DNA from: Bacteroidales bacterium
Lineage (GTDB): Bacteria; Bacteroidota; Bacteroidia; Bacteroidales; TTA-H9
Direction: 5' to 3'
DNA length: 64,000 bases
Assembly (NCBI GenBank): GCA_030656615.1
Contig: JAUSOY010000077.1
Coordinates: 1 to 64,000 of the forward strand
The notes below the pieces were generated by a model that saw only the letters and a list, made by a program, of their open reading frames with translations, was not told where the DNA came from and did not search any database. Shown here in pieces: positions 53,945 through 62,134 of this stretch. Positions within the stretch are counted from its first letter, which is position 1; every line of letters starts with the position of its first letter. Both the position numbers and the translations under genes were made by a program.

Positions 53945-55504
53945 ATGGCATTTGAAGATAAAATCAAAGAACTTCTGGAGAAAAGGGAACAGGCTATTCT
54001 CGGCGGAGGTCAAAAGCGAATAGATGCTCAGCATGCAAAGGGAAAACTTACAGCCCGAGAGCGTATTGAATTATTACTGGATGAGGGCAGTTTCGAAGAG
54101 TTTGACATGTTTGTTACCCACCGCTGTACTGAATTTGGGCTTGAAAAGCAACAATTCCTTTCTGATGGTGTAGTAACGGGTCACGGTACTATTGATGGAC
54201 GTGTTGTTTATGTGTTTTCACAGGACTTTACAGTTTTTGGCGGTTCCTTATCGGAGACCTTTGCGCAAAAAATATGCAAAATCATGGATCAGGCCATGAA
54301 AGTTGGAGCACCTTTAATTGGTATCAATGATAGTGGTGGCGCCCGAATTCAGGAAGGTGTGCAAAGCCTTGCAGGTTACGCCGAAATTTTTCAGCGTAAC
54401 ATCATGGCATCGGGTGTAATTCCTCAGATTTCTGCCATTTTTGGCCCCTGTGCCGGAGGTGCGGTATATTCACCCGCCCTCACCGATTTTATCATCATGA
54501 GCAAGCAAACAAGTTACATGTTTGTTACCGGTCCTAAGGTTGTAAAAACAGTCACTGGTGAAGTTGTAACCGATGAGGAGCTTGGCGGGGCTATGGTCCA
54601 TGGGTCAAAATCAGGTATCGCACATTTTGTTGCTGATGATGAACGCGAGGGCATTTTATTGACCCGAAAATTATTAAGTTTTCTACCGCAGAATAACCTG
54701 GAAGATCCTCCATCAATTCCATGCGATGATCCAATTGATCGTCTGGATGATTCGCTCAATTATTTCATTCCCGATAATCCCAACAAACCCTATGATGTTA
54801 AAGACATTATCCATAGCATTGTTGATAATGGTGAGTTTTTAGAAGTACAGCGGCATTTTGCACCAAATATTATCACTGGTTTTGCCCGTTTTAATGGTAT
54901 GCCTATGGGTATTGTTGCCAATCAGCCACAGTATCTGGCAGGTGTACTTGATATTAATGCTTCCCGTAAAGCTGCCCGTTTTGTACGTTTTTGCGATGCT
55001 TTTAATATTCCCATCCTTACTTTGGTGGATGTTCCTGGTTTCCTTCCAGGAACAGCACAGGAATACGGTGGTATAATTATTCACGGGGCAAAACTATTGT
55101 TCGCCTATGGTGAAGCTACCGTTCCTAAAATCACGGTAATTCTTCGCAAAGCCTACGGCGGTGCTTATGATGTAATGAGTTCAAAACACCTTCGTGGAGA
55201 TATCAATTATGCATGGCCAACTGCTGAAATTGCTGTTATGGGACCCAAAGGTGCTATCGAGATATTGCATAGTAAAAACCTGGCTGAAATCACGGATCCG
55301 ATTGAACGCGAAGCTTATACATCTAAAGCGGAGGCAGAATACAAGAAAAAGTTTGCCAATCCGTACAATGCGGCCAAATATGGTTTCATAGATGATGTTA
55401 TCGAGCCGCGCAATACACGTTTCCGTGTTATTAGAGCCTTACAGGCTTTGGCCACGAAAAAGGACACGAATCCTCCTAAAAAACACACCAATATTCCCTT
55501 ATAA
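53945..55504 (+). CDS. mmdA: Methylmalonyl-CoA decarboxylase / acyl-CoA carboxylase carboxyltransferase subunit
   Basis: Carboxyltransferase of 519 residues with two crotonase-like halves. The N-terminal half has [21 protein letters not shown], the oxyanion region [15 protein letters not shown], and [16 protein letters not shown]. The C-terminal half has [27 protein letters not shown] (in parts) and [11 protein letters not shown]. Together with the gamma-like, biotin-carrier and beta genes that follow it forms a membrane sodium pump driven by decarboxylation. The same protein can serve propionyl-CoA carboxylase, but no biotin carboxylase is in the operon, favouring the decarboxylase. Confidence 0.93.
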   Translation: MAFEDKIKELLEKREQAILGGGQKRIDAQHAKGKLTARERIELLLDEGSFEEFDMFVTHRCTEFGLEKQQFLSDGVVTGHGTIDGRVVYVFSQDFTVFGGSLSETFAQKICKIMDQAMKVGAPLIGINDSGGARIQEGVQSLAGYAEIFQRNIMASGVIPQISAIFGPCAGGAVYSPALTDFIIMSKQTSYMFVTGPKVVKTVTGEVVTDEELGGAMVHGSKSGIAHFVADDEREGILLTRKLLSFLPQNNLEDPPSIPCDDPIDRLDDSLNYFIPDNPNKPYDVKDIIHSIVDNGEFLEVQRHFAPNIITGFARFNGMPMGIVANQPQYLAGVLDINASRKAARFVRFCDAFNIPILTLVDVPGFLPGTAQEYGGIIIHGAKLLFAYGEATVPKITVILRKAYGGAYDVMSSKHLRGDINYAWPTAEIAVMGPKGAIEILHSKNLAEITDPIEREAYTSKAEAEYKKKFANPYNAAKYGFIDDVIEPRNTRFRVIRALQALATKKDTNPPKKHTNIPL

Positions 55505-55505
55505 T

Positions 55506-56411
55506 ATGATCAGTATTAAAGCAATATTGAAGGCGTGGAAGTTTGTTTTTATTGTGATGATTTTTGTGCTGGGTATCAATGAAACCCAGGCCCAAAGTGG
55601 ATCCGATTTAAAAATTAATGAAATTCTCGTTTATAACGATTCGAGTTGCGTTGATGATTTCGGTATGCACTCATCATGGATAGAAATTTTTAACACGGCC
55701 TACAATTCGGTTGAAATTGGAGGTTTATACCTTACCAACGACCTGAGTAATCCTAAGAAATATTATATTCCTAAAGGAGATCCTCGTACCATTATTCCTC
55801 CCCGCGGATTTATTGTGTTTTGGGCAGATAGCCGCCCTACACGCGGAATTCTTCATTTGAATTTCGGACTTCAGCATTCCAAAACTCTGGCATTATTCGA
55901 TGCGAATGGACGCACGATGATAGATGTTGTAAAAACAGATAAGGATCATAAGCCTAACATTACCTATGGACGAATTGAAGATGGCGGTACTGCCATGGGT
56001 TTTCTGGATAAAAACACACCCTCAGCCTCTAATGATACCCGGGTAAAGGTAACAGGGGCTCAGATATTCTCTGAAATGGATCCATATGGTGGTGGACTGG
56101 CAATTATTGCCATGTCAGTTGTATTTAGTGCGCTCACTATTTTGTATTTTGTATTCAAGAACGCATCAAGAATCATCGCATTGGACTTTAAAAAGCTGTT
56201 TTCGAGAAAGAAAAAAATTGACATCGCTGTAACTCCAAAAGAAGATATTCCTGGTGAAGTTTGTGCTGCAATTGCAATGGCTTTGTATTCTTACCGTACA
56301 ACGCTTCACGATATTGAAAATACGGTTCTTACTATTAAAAAAATATCCAAAACATATTCTCCCTGGAGTTCTAAGATTTATGGTTTGCGTAAATTGCCCC
56401 GGGGCAACTAA
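55506..56411 (+). CDS. Sodium pump decarboxylase gamma-like subunit fused to a lamin-tail domain
   Basis: A 301-residue protein. The signal peptide (about 1-31, ETQAQ) leads to a lamin-tail domain on the outside (about 32-165; LKINEILVYNDSSCVDDFG, SSWIEIFNTAYNSVEIGG and YLTNDLSNPKKYYIPKGD). A membrane segment (about 193-220; GGGLAIIAMSVVFSALTILYFVF) follows, and a cytoplasmic tail with EVCAAIAMALYSY typical of OadG in Bacteroidota. OadG/MmdD anchors and assembles the pump. The lamin-tail part is additional to classic gamma subunits of ~80-110 residues. The start is ATG 55506, 1 base after mmdA, not the long frame from 55392 within it. Confidence 0.85.
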   Translation: MISIKAILKAWKFVFIVMIFVLGINETQAQSGSDLKINEILVYNDSSCVDDFGMHSSWIEIFNTAYNSVEIGGLYLTNDLSNPKKYYIPKGDPRTIIPPRGFIVFWADSRPTRGILHLNFGLQHSKTLALFDANGRTMIDVVKTDKDHKPNITYGRIEDGGTAMGFLDKNTPSASNDTRVKVTGAQIFSEMDPYGGGLAIIAMSVVFSALTILYFVFKNASRIIALDFKKLFSRKKKIDIAVTPKEDIPGEVCAAIAMALYSYRTTLHDIENTVLTIKKISKTYSPWSSKIYGLRKLPRGN

Positions 56412-56486
56412 ACATGAATAATCCGAAAAAATCAGATTATTCTGAGTGTGTCGGGAATTTATTTTTAATGACGAAATATCAATTCA

Positions 56487-56930
56487 ATGAAAAAGTTTAA
56501 GTTCAATATACATGGCAATCAATACGATGCCGAAATTATTAGTGTTGAAGATAATATTGCCACGGTTGAAATCAATGGCACTTCATACACCGTAGAGGTT
56601 GATAAATCGATTCAGCCTACTAAAACACCGAAATTAGTCAGGTCAGTGTCCGTACCTTCAACCGACAGTCATCCTTCACAAGTCAAAACCAGTGGTCCTG
56701 GATCTCCTAAAGGAAGTGGTAGTATTAAATCGCCACTTCCTGGTACCATTCTCGAACTCTACGTTCGTGAAGGCGACAAGGTAAAAATTGGTCAAAAATT
56801 GTTGATGCTTGAAGCCATGAAAATGGAAAACAATATCAACTCGGATAAGGAAGGGATAGTATTGGCGATTAATAAGCATAAAGGCGATTCGGTTATGGAA
56901 GGCGACGTGCTTATCGTAATAGGAGAATAA
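56487..56930 (+). CDS. mmdC: Biotin carboxyl-carrier subunit of the decarboxylase
   Basis: Carrier of 147 residues. The N-terminal ~60 residues form a small beta-domain (FKFNIHGNQYDAEIISVEDNIATVEINGTSYTVEV, in parts) and a Pro/Ser/Gly/Lys linker follows (about 60-80). The biotinyl domain (about 80-147) has the biotin lysine in EAMKMEN (about residue 113) and the opening SPLPGTILELYVREGD. It moves CO2 from the carboxyltransferase to the membrane beta subunit. It ends 2 bases before the beta gene. Confidence 0.94.
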   Translation: MKKFKFNIHGNQYDAEIISVEDNIATVEINGTSYTVEVDKSIQPTKTPKLVRSVSVPSTDSHPSQVKTSGPGSPKGSGSIKSPLPGTILELYVREGDKVKIGQKLLMLEAMKMENNINSDKEGIVLAINKHKGDSVMEGDVLIVIGE

Positions 56931-56932
56931 TC

Positions 56933-58096
56933 ATGGTAGAGCATACAAGTTTTTTTGAATTTATCGGAGAGCATTTGATGCAGTTTGGCTCTTATACTGC
57001 ATTTGCTAACATGACTGCCGGCCATTTAATAATGATAAGTGTAGGTCTGGTCTTCATTTATCTTGCTGTTGCCAAGGAATATGAACCTCTACTATTGATC
57101 CCTATTGGGTTTGGAATTATTCTGGGGAATATTCCTTTTTATCCTGGACTTAAAGTGGGCATATACGAAAGTGGAAGTGTCTTGAATTATTTATACTTTG
57201 GGGTACTTCAAGGGGTTTATCCCCCACTGATTTTTCTTGGAATTGGTGCAATGACGGATTTTTCCGCGCTTTTATCCAACCCGCGACTGGTATTAATTGG
57301 TGCTGCTGCGCAGCTTGGAATTTTTGCTGCATATGGGGCTGCTCTTGCATTGGGTTTTTCGCCTGCAGAAGCCGGAGCTATCGGAATTATTGGTGGAGCC
57401 GACGGTCCTACAGCTATTTTCCTTTCATCAAAACTGGCCCCGGATTTAATGGGTGCTATTGCAATTTCAGCATATTCATATATGGCACTGGTTCCGGTTA
57501 TTCAACCACCAATTATGCGATGGCTGACGAACAGTAAGGAGCGTACCATTCGTATGAAACCACCGCGTACTGTATCACGTACCGAAAAAATTATTTTCCC
57601 CATTCTTGGATTATTGCTTACCTGCTTTATCGTTCCTTCAGGTCTTCCGCTTTTAGGGATGTTGTTTTTTGGTAATCTATTGAAAGAAAGCGGTGTAACC
57701 AAACGTTTGGCAGATACTGCAAAAGGCCCTATGATTGATGTTGTAACAATTTTACTTGGATTAACGGTTGGCGCATCAACACAAGCCACTACTTTTCTTA
57801 CTGCAAAATCGATTGGGATCTTTGCCCTGGGAGCCTTTAGCTTCATGATTGCGACTTCTGGCGGGGTTCTCTTCGTTAAATTTATGAATCTCTTTTTGAA
57901 GGAGGGTAATAAAATTAATCCGCTCATAGGAAATTCCGGCGTTTCGGCTGTGCCCGATAGTGCGAGGGTTTCGCAGGTTGTGGGCCTCGAATATGATAAA
58001 ACCAACCATTTATTAATGCATGCTATGGGACCGAATGTTGCAGGGGTTATTGGCAGCGCAGTAGCAGCTGGTATAATGTTGAGTTTTTTATACTAA
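56933..58096 (+). CDS. mmdB: Sodium-translocating decarboxylase beta subunit
   Basis: Integral membrane subunit that decarboxylates carboxybiotin and exports sodium. The 387 residues have about nine to eleven membrane segments. The signature GIIGGADGPTAIFLSSKLAP carries the conserved aspartate of the sodium site (about residue 155). Further family segments are SVLNYLYFGVLQGVYPPLIFLGIGAMTDF (in parts) and GPNVAGVIGSAVAAG at the end. It is the last gene of the operon, closed by a strong hairpin. Confidence 0.95.
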   Translation: MVEHTSFFEFIGEHLMQFGSYTAFANMTAGHLIMISVGLVFIYLAVAKEYEPLLLIPIGFGIILGNIPFYPGLKVGIYESGSVLNYLYFGVLQGVYPPLIFLGIGAMTDFSALLSNPRLVLIGAAAQLGIFAAYGAALALGFSPAEAGAIGIIGGADGPTAIFLSSKLAPDLMGAIAISAYSYMALVPVIQPPIMRWLTNSKERTIRMKPPRTVSRTEKIIFPILGLLLTCFIVPSGLPLLGMLFFGNLLKESGVTKRLADTAKGPMIDVVTILLGLTVGASTQATTFLTAKSIGIFALGAFSFMIATSGGVLFVKFMNLFLKEGNKINPLIGNSGVSAVPDSARVSQVVGLEYDKTNHLLMHAMGPNVAGVIGSAVAAGIMLSFLY

Positions 58097-58114
58097 GGAT
58101 TGTATAATTATTTA

Positions 58115-58122
58115 TAATTTTG
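58115..58122 (+). promoter_or_regulatory. Promoter-like box TAATTTTG before udk
   Basis: Perfect TAnnTTTG match 46 bases before the udk ATG. Its predicted start would fall in the left arm of the terminator hairpin, so the two signals interlock. Confidence 0.45.
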
Positions 58123-58161
58123 ATTCCCGTGATAGACTGAAATCTATCACGGGAAATTTTT
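58123..58161 (+). terminator. Terminator of the decarboxylase operon
   Basis: Perfect 13-base arms TTCCCGTGATAGA (58124) and TCTATCACGGGAA (58143) with a 6-base loop, then ATTTTT. It ends only 7 bases before the udk start. Confidence 0.88.
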
Positions 58162-58167
58162 ATCACT

Positions 58168-58782
58168 ATGTTAATTATTGGTATCGCAGGAGGTTCGGGC
58201 TCCGGTAAAACAACCGTTGTCAGACGTATTATTGAGTTACTGCCTCAAAAAGCGGTTTCCGTTATCTCACAGGACTCATATTATTGTGATAATGGGCATT
58301 TATCGGAAGAAGAGCGGGCTAAAATTAATTTTGATCATCCATCATCCATCGAATTCGGTTTACTGGTAAAACATCTGGATGCCCTTATTAAAGGTCAAAC
58401 CATTGAGATGCCCATATATTCTTATTTAACCTGTGCCCGAGCTACTGAAACCATACCGATTCACCCAACCAATGTTATCATTGTTGAAGGAATCCTGATT
58501 TATACCGATGCAGCCCTGCGCAAACGATTGAATGTTAAGGTTTTTGTAGATGCTGATTCCGACGATCGTTTAATGCGCATCATCCGGCGCGATACCGTTG
58601 AACGCGGGCGCTCACTTTCTCAGGCCTTGGGTCATTACGAAACGTATGTTAAGCCCATGCATTTGCAGTTTATAGAACCTACCAAGCGCTATGCCGATAT
58701 TATTGTTCCCCAGGGTGGGGAAAACACGGTGGCCATCGATTTTCTAACTTCCCGTATTTCGCATAAGTTGGGCATTATTTAA
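58168..58782 (+). CDS. udk: Uridine kinase
   Basis: Phosphorylates uridine and cytidine in pyrimidine salvage. The 204 residues are the usual Udk length. The P-loop is GIAGGSGSGKTTV (about 5-17); also present are SQDSYYCDN, NFDHPSSIEFGLL (nucleoside binding), IVEGILIYTDA and the lid region RIIRRDTVERGRS. It lies behind a strong terminator, so it probably has its own promoter. Confidence 0.95.
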   Translation: MLIIGIAGGSGSGKTTVVRRIIELLPQKAVSVISQDSYYCDNGHLSEEERAKINFDHPSSIEFGLLVKHLDALIKGQTIEMPIYSYLTCARATETIPIHPTNVIIVEGILIYTDAALRKRLNVKVFVDADSDDRLMRIIRRDTVERGRSLSQALGHYETYVKPMHLQFIEPTKRYADIIVPQGGENTVAIDFLTSRISHKLGII

Positions 58783-58813
58783 GGATATTCCATTGAAATG
58801 CTTAGGTTTAAAT

Positions 58814-59809
58814 ATGCAAATATCTACAAGTAGGATATTACTTTGCCTTACAGCCGCTTCCATCCTTTTCATTATTTCATCCTGTTCCAAAGCAATCGAC
58901 GAGGATACTTCCTGGATTAAATCGTCGGTATGCCCCGATATTCCTTTGCGTGATGTTGCTTTCAGTGATAACAACTGGTATGCTTGTGGAGGGGTAAAGA
59001 ATAGTAACGGAGGTATTTTCCGCTCAGCGGATTATGGAAAATCATGGACTACTTTACGTCTTAATTTGAATCACAGTTTCAATGCTTTAGGATTCCTGGA
59101 TAATTCGGTAGGGTGGGCTGCTGGAGATTCGCTTTATATGGAAAGAAGTTTTTCAGATGGTTCTTTTTGGAATTTTTATTGGCTGGCTGATAATGTTCCA
59201 CCCAATGAATTTGACCGCACATCCTTTAAGGGCATGCAGATTTTTCAGGATAGCATGATGGCTTTTGCCGGAGGAGATGGTTATGCTAAGGGTTTGTTTT
59301 ATATTTCAAAGGATCGAGGGATGCACTGGTATTTTAAAACCTTTGACCGGGAAATGTCGGATGTGTTTTTCTTCAACGAAAATGAAGGATTGATTTGTGG
59401 CAACGGTGCTATTATGCATACCGTCGATGGAGGACTGAATTTTAATTATGTCACCCCTTCTCATGATTTCTTTACCGGACTCGATTTTGCCAATAGTGGT
59501 CTTGGATTTTGTTGTAGTTATGATGCGAATGTATATACAACAAATGATTATGGTAAAAACTGGGAAGTTCTTCTGAAAATGAATTCAGTATTGTGTAAAA
59601 ATTATCACTTTAATGATATTTCTACCGATGAGTCTGGTAACTGGGTCGCTGTGGGTGATGATGGTATTGTTGTTTTTTCTGATAAAACAGGGAAGGATCG
59701 GAAGATGGTTGTTATCAGTGAGAAACCGAGGTTATTGCGGGTAAAAAGATATCTGAACGAGGTTTTAATTACTTCCGCAAACGGTTGTTTATATCATAAG
59801 GTTTTATAG
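58814..59809 (+). CDS. Ycf48-like beta-propeller lipoprotein
   Basis: A 331-residue exported protein. The signal peptide ends in the lipobox IISSC (about residue 24 from ATG 58814; a TTG start at 58793 adds seven residues). The rest is a seven-bladed propeller of Ycf48/BNR type, with repeated GGIFRSADYGKSWTTL, GLFYISKDRGMHWYF, AIMHTVDGGLNF and VYTTNDYGKNWEVL units. Ycf48 helps photosystem II assembly in phototrophs; bacterial lipoprotein versions have no known substrate. It lies 31 bases behind udk. Confidence 0.8.
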   Translation: MQISTSRILLCLTAASILFIISSCSKAIDEDTSWIKSSVCPDIPLRDVAFSDNNWYACGGVKNSNGGIFRSADYGKSWTTLRLNLNHSFNALGFLDNSVGWAAGDSLYMERSFSDGSFWNFYWLADNVPPNEFDRTSFKGMQIFQDSMMAFAGGDGYAKGLFYISKDRGMHWYFKTFDREMSDVFFFNENEGLICGNGAIMHTVDGGLNFNYVTPSHDFFTGLDFANSGLGFCCSYDANVYTTNDYGKNWEVLLKMNSVLCKNYHFNDISTDESGNWVAVGDDGIVVFSDKTGKDRKMVVISEKPRLLRVKRYLNEVLITSANGCLYHKVL

Positions 59810-59817
59810 TTGTATAA

Positions 59818-59851
59818 CAAAAAAGCTTGCCCGAAATAACGGACAAGCTTT
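59818..59851. terminator. Bidirectional terminator between convergent genes
   Basis: Arms AAAGCTTGCCCG (59822) and CGGACAAGCTTT (59840) with a 6-base loop, flanked by an A run and a T-rich stretch, between the plus-strand propeller gene and the minus-strand coiled-coil gene. Confidence 0.8.
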
Positions 59852-59873
59852 CTATAATTTTTGTTTTTAGGAA

Positions 59874-60773
59874 TTACCGTACGCTAAAGGTGGTTTCGCC
59901 CACCATGGCATCTTCGTAGAAAATCCCTACATGGTAGTTTCCAGTAATGAACTTATCCATCATTGGAAGTTTATTCCAGTAGAGGCATAGTTCTATTGAT
60001 TTATTCTGATAGTCTAAACTACCCGAGATGCTGTACTGGAGGGTTTCTCCCTTATAGTTAAAGGTGTAGTCGTCGCCACGGCCTTTTACCAGAATGGCAC
60101 CATTGGGGTCAGCGATGCGGACAAAAAAGTTCTTTTTCCCAGCGGGAGTAAGAATATTTTCAGAAACGGCAAAGCAGACTTTTATTTTTTCGATGCGTTT
60201 TCCTTTATCCGTTGCTTCTTCACGTCCGCCGCTGCGGTCGCGCATACCGGTGGCGGTGATGTTATATAAAGAAAGCATGGAACCCTGGGTTATTTTTGTA
60301 GCCATCTGTTCTTTATCGCGGTTAAGCGTTTCGTTTTTCCGCTGTTCTTTTTTGAATTCCTCTTTTATTTCCGTGTTTTCACGAGTCAGTTCACGGTTAA
60401 CCGTGTAAAGCGAATCCATTTGTTTGAGATAATTTTGAGAGACCGTACGTAAGCGATTAAGCTTTTTCATCACTTTTACGTATTCCCATTTGGTATCGAG
60501 AAGTTTTCTTATCTCGGTGGCATTGGCCTGGATGATGCTGTCCTTAGCGGAAAGGCTGTCGGCCAGTTGTCCATATTCAGCTTTTATGCGGTTATGTTCT
60601 CCCATTAAGGAGTCGACTTGTTGCTGGAATGAGATTTTTTCCTGGTCTTTAATTCCTTCAACTTCTTTTAGATCGGAGCGGGTACTGAGCCACTGCCATC
60701 CAAAGAAAATAGCGAGTAGAAGAAGAATGCCTAGACCAATCTGTAAGGTTTTGTTGTTGCCTGTTTCTGACAT
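59874..60773 (-). CDS. Single-pass coiled-coil membrane protein, unknown
   Basis: A 299-residue protein with a short cytoplasmic start, one membrane segment (about 9-28), a long coiled coil (about 32-165, E/K/Q/L-rich) and a C-terminal beta-domain (about 190-299; KVCFAVSENILTPAGKKNFFVRIADPNG and SIELCLYWNKLP, in parts). The orientation suggests a rod holding a globular head in the periplasm. Such proteins are conserved in Bacteroidota without known function and are sometimes mislabelled chromosome-partitioning proteins. It has a full promoter. Confidence 0.7.
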   Translation of the reverse strand: MSETGNNKTLQIGLGILLLLAIFFGWQWLSTRSDLKEVEGIKDQEKISFQQQVDSLMGEHNRIKAEYGQLADSLSAKDSIIQANATEIRKLLDTKWEYVKVMKKLNRLRTVSQNYLKQMDSLYTVNRELTRENTEIKEEFKKEQRKNETLNRDKEQMATKITQGSMLSLYNITATGMRDRSGGREEATDKGKRIEKIKVCFAVSENILTPAGKKNFFVRIADPNGAILVKGRGDDYTFNYKGETLQYSISGSLDYQNKSIELCLYWNKLPMMDKFITGNYHVGIFYEDAMVGETTFSVR

Positions 60774-60832
60774 ATTGAGGGGTTTTATTCTCTTGTGAAT
60801 GCTGTTAAACGTAGAATACCTGAATTTTGTTG

Positions 60833-60863
60833 CAAAAGTAATTCAAAATCGGCAATGTTCAAA
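60833..60863 (-). promoter_or_regulatory. Full Bacteroidota promoter (TTTG, 19-base spacer, TACTTTTG)
   Basis: On the minus strand a -33 TTTG (60860-60863) and a perfect -7 TACTTTTG (60833-60840) are 19 bases apart, the best complete match in the window, 60 bases before the coiled-coil gene. Confidence 0.75.
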
Positions 60864-60915
60864 GTTCAGTCTTATCGTTCAGGTCATTATAAAATGCTAC
60901 TCCAACCCCCGGCTA

Positions 60916-60947
60916 TTCCCCCTGCCGATGGCTATCGGCAGGGGGAA
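60916..60947. repeat. GC-rich perfect palindrome, possible interspersed repeat
   Basis: 14-base perfect arms TTCCCCCTGCCGAT and ATCGGCAGGGGGAA with loop GGCT, in an otherwise AT-rich gap. No T run follows in either direction, so it is not an ordinary terminator. It looks like a REP- or MITE-type unit. Confidence 0.55.
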
Positions 60948-61027
60948 GGGTGTGATTGTAGAAGATGGTTTGTCTTGTCCTGAAATGAGTTGATAAGGAA
61001 TGCATATTATGTCAATTTAAAGCAGGA

Positions 61028-62134
61028 TTATTCATTATAAAATGCAGGCAAATTTGGAGAGGTTAATGTAAGAGTTCCATTCGTAATCATGGGAAGGTTT
61101 TCCAGACCTATTTTACCTATGTATAAGCGGTGTATGATTTCTTTTGGTTGCTGTTGCATTTTTAAAAAGCCTCTATAATAAACTAAATCCTTTACGTATG
61201 CAGCATGTAGCGAGGTGTCTGATAGCCCTCGTTTTAATCGAAGGCAGGTTTTCCAGGCTTTATCAAAATCATTGAAATTCAGTTCAAAGCATTCGGTAAA
61301 AAGCTCATAAAAATCACTTGTAAGTGCTTTCTTAGCCATGATTAGACGTAATGCATATCGGTACAAATTTTTATCGGATAGGCAGCCATTCAGATGTTCG
61401 TTGTATATAGCCAGACCTTCTTCCGTTTCTAGGTAATCAGGGAATCCGTACTGAAAAACCTTGTACGATTGCATAGCGCCGTTATGACTTCTGAGAATGT
61501 GGGTATCTATTTCATGAATAATGAGTTGCCTGATTCTTTCCTCGCTGAAAAATGCATTTTCATTGATTTTCAGTTTTTTCTGTAAACTGTTTACAGCAAC
61601 ATCAGCCACCATTTTTGTTATTTCAACGGTCCAGTCATTGTAAAATCTCTGTTTTAGTGCATCTGAAAATGCCAACGCAGCATCCTGTGCTTTAATGGTG
61701 TTAGCGATATTGTTGTTAACGGGATTTGTGCGATTTTTAATTATTTGCTGTGCAGAAGTTAATTCTGCGTCTGTTGGTTCGGCGTATAAACCTGACAGAT
61801 ATGGAAGAAAATCAGCCTGATCTCTACGGTGAAAGAAATGAAGGTGTTGACTGGTTCGTGTACATAGCTCAATATATACTGGCTGTAAGGGCCAGTCGGT
61901 AAATGCTTTCAGCTTACGGATAAAGGTCTCCAGGGTAGAGGCATATCCAGGATGATTAATTTTTTTATAGATAAATTGCGGATTGTATCTGATGTTTTGA
62001 TGAAACAAATGTTGAAAATGCAGTTTTTCTTCATCCTGATTCAAGGGTGTAAAATCATGAAATAACTCAAGTTCTTTCTTGAATTTCCAGAAGCCAATAT
62101 CAAAATCTTTAATAATCTGATCAGTGATTTTCAC
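61028..62134 (-). CDS. DUF1704 (MATCAP-like) zinc carboxypeptidase family protein
   Basis: A 368-residue protein of the DUF1704 family, which includes eukaryotic tubulin tyrosine carboxypeptidases (MATCAP) and bacterial proteins annotated flavohemoglobin expression-modulating QEGLA-motif proteins. The zinc-peptidase signature HEIDTH (about 207-212) is followed by ILRSHNGA, PDYLETEEGLAIYNEH with the third-ligand glutamate region (EEGLA, 238-242), and the closing YVKDLVYYRGFL and IGKIGLENLP. No signal peptide. The start is GTG 62134, overlapping the end of the upstream STAND-like gene by 14 bases, so the two are translationally coupled. Protease activity and target are inferred. Confidence 0.85.
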   Translation of the reverse strand: MKITDQIIKDFDIGFWKFKKELELFHDFTPLNQDEEKLHFQHLFHQNIRYNPQFIYKKINHPGYASTLETFIRKLKAFTDWPLQPVYIELCTRTSQHLHFFHRRDQADFLPYLSGLYAEPTDAELTSAQQIIKNRTNPVNNNIANTIKAQDAALAFSDALKQRFYNDWTVEITKMVADVAVNSLQKKLKINENAFFSEERIRQLIIHEIDTHILRSHNGAMQSYKVFQYGFPDYLETEEGLAIYNEHLNGCLSDKNLYRYALRLIMAKKALTSDFYELFTECFELNFNDFDKAWKTCLRLKRGLSDTSLHAAYVKDLVYYRGFLKMQQQPKEIIHRLYIGKIGLENLPMITNGTLTLTSPNLPAFYNE

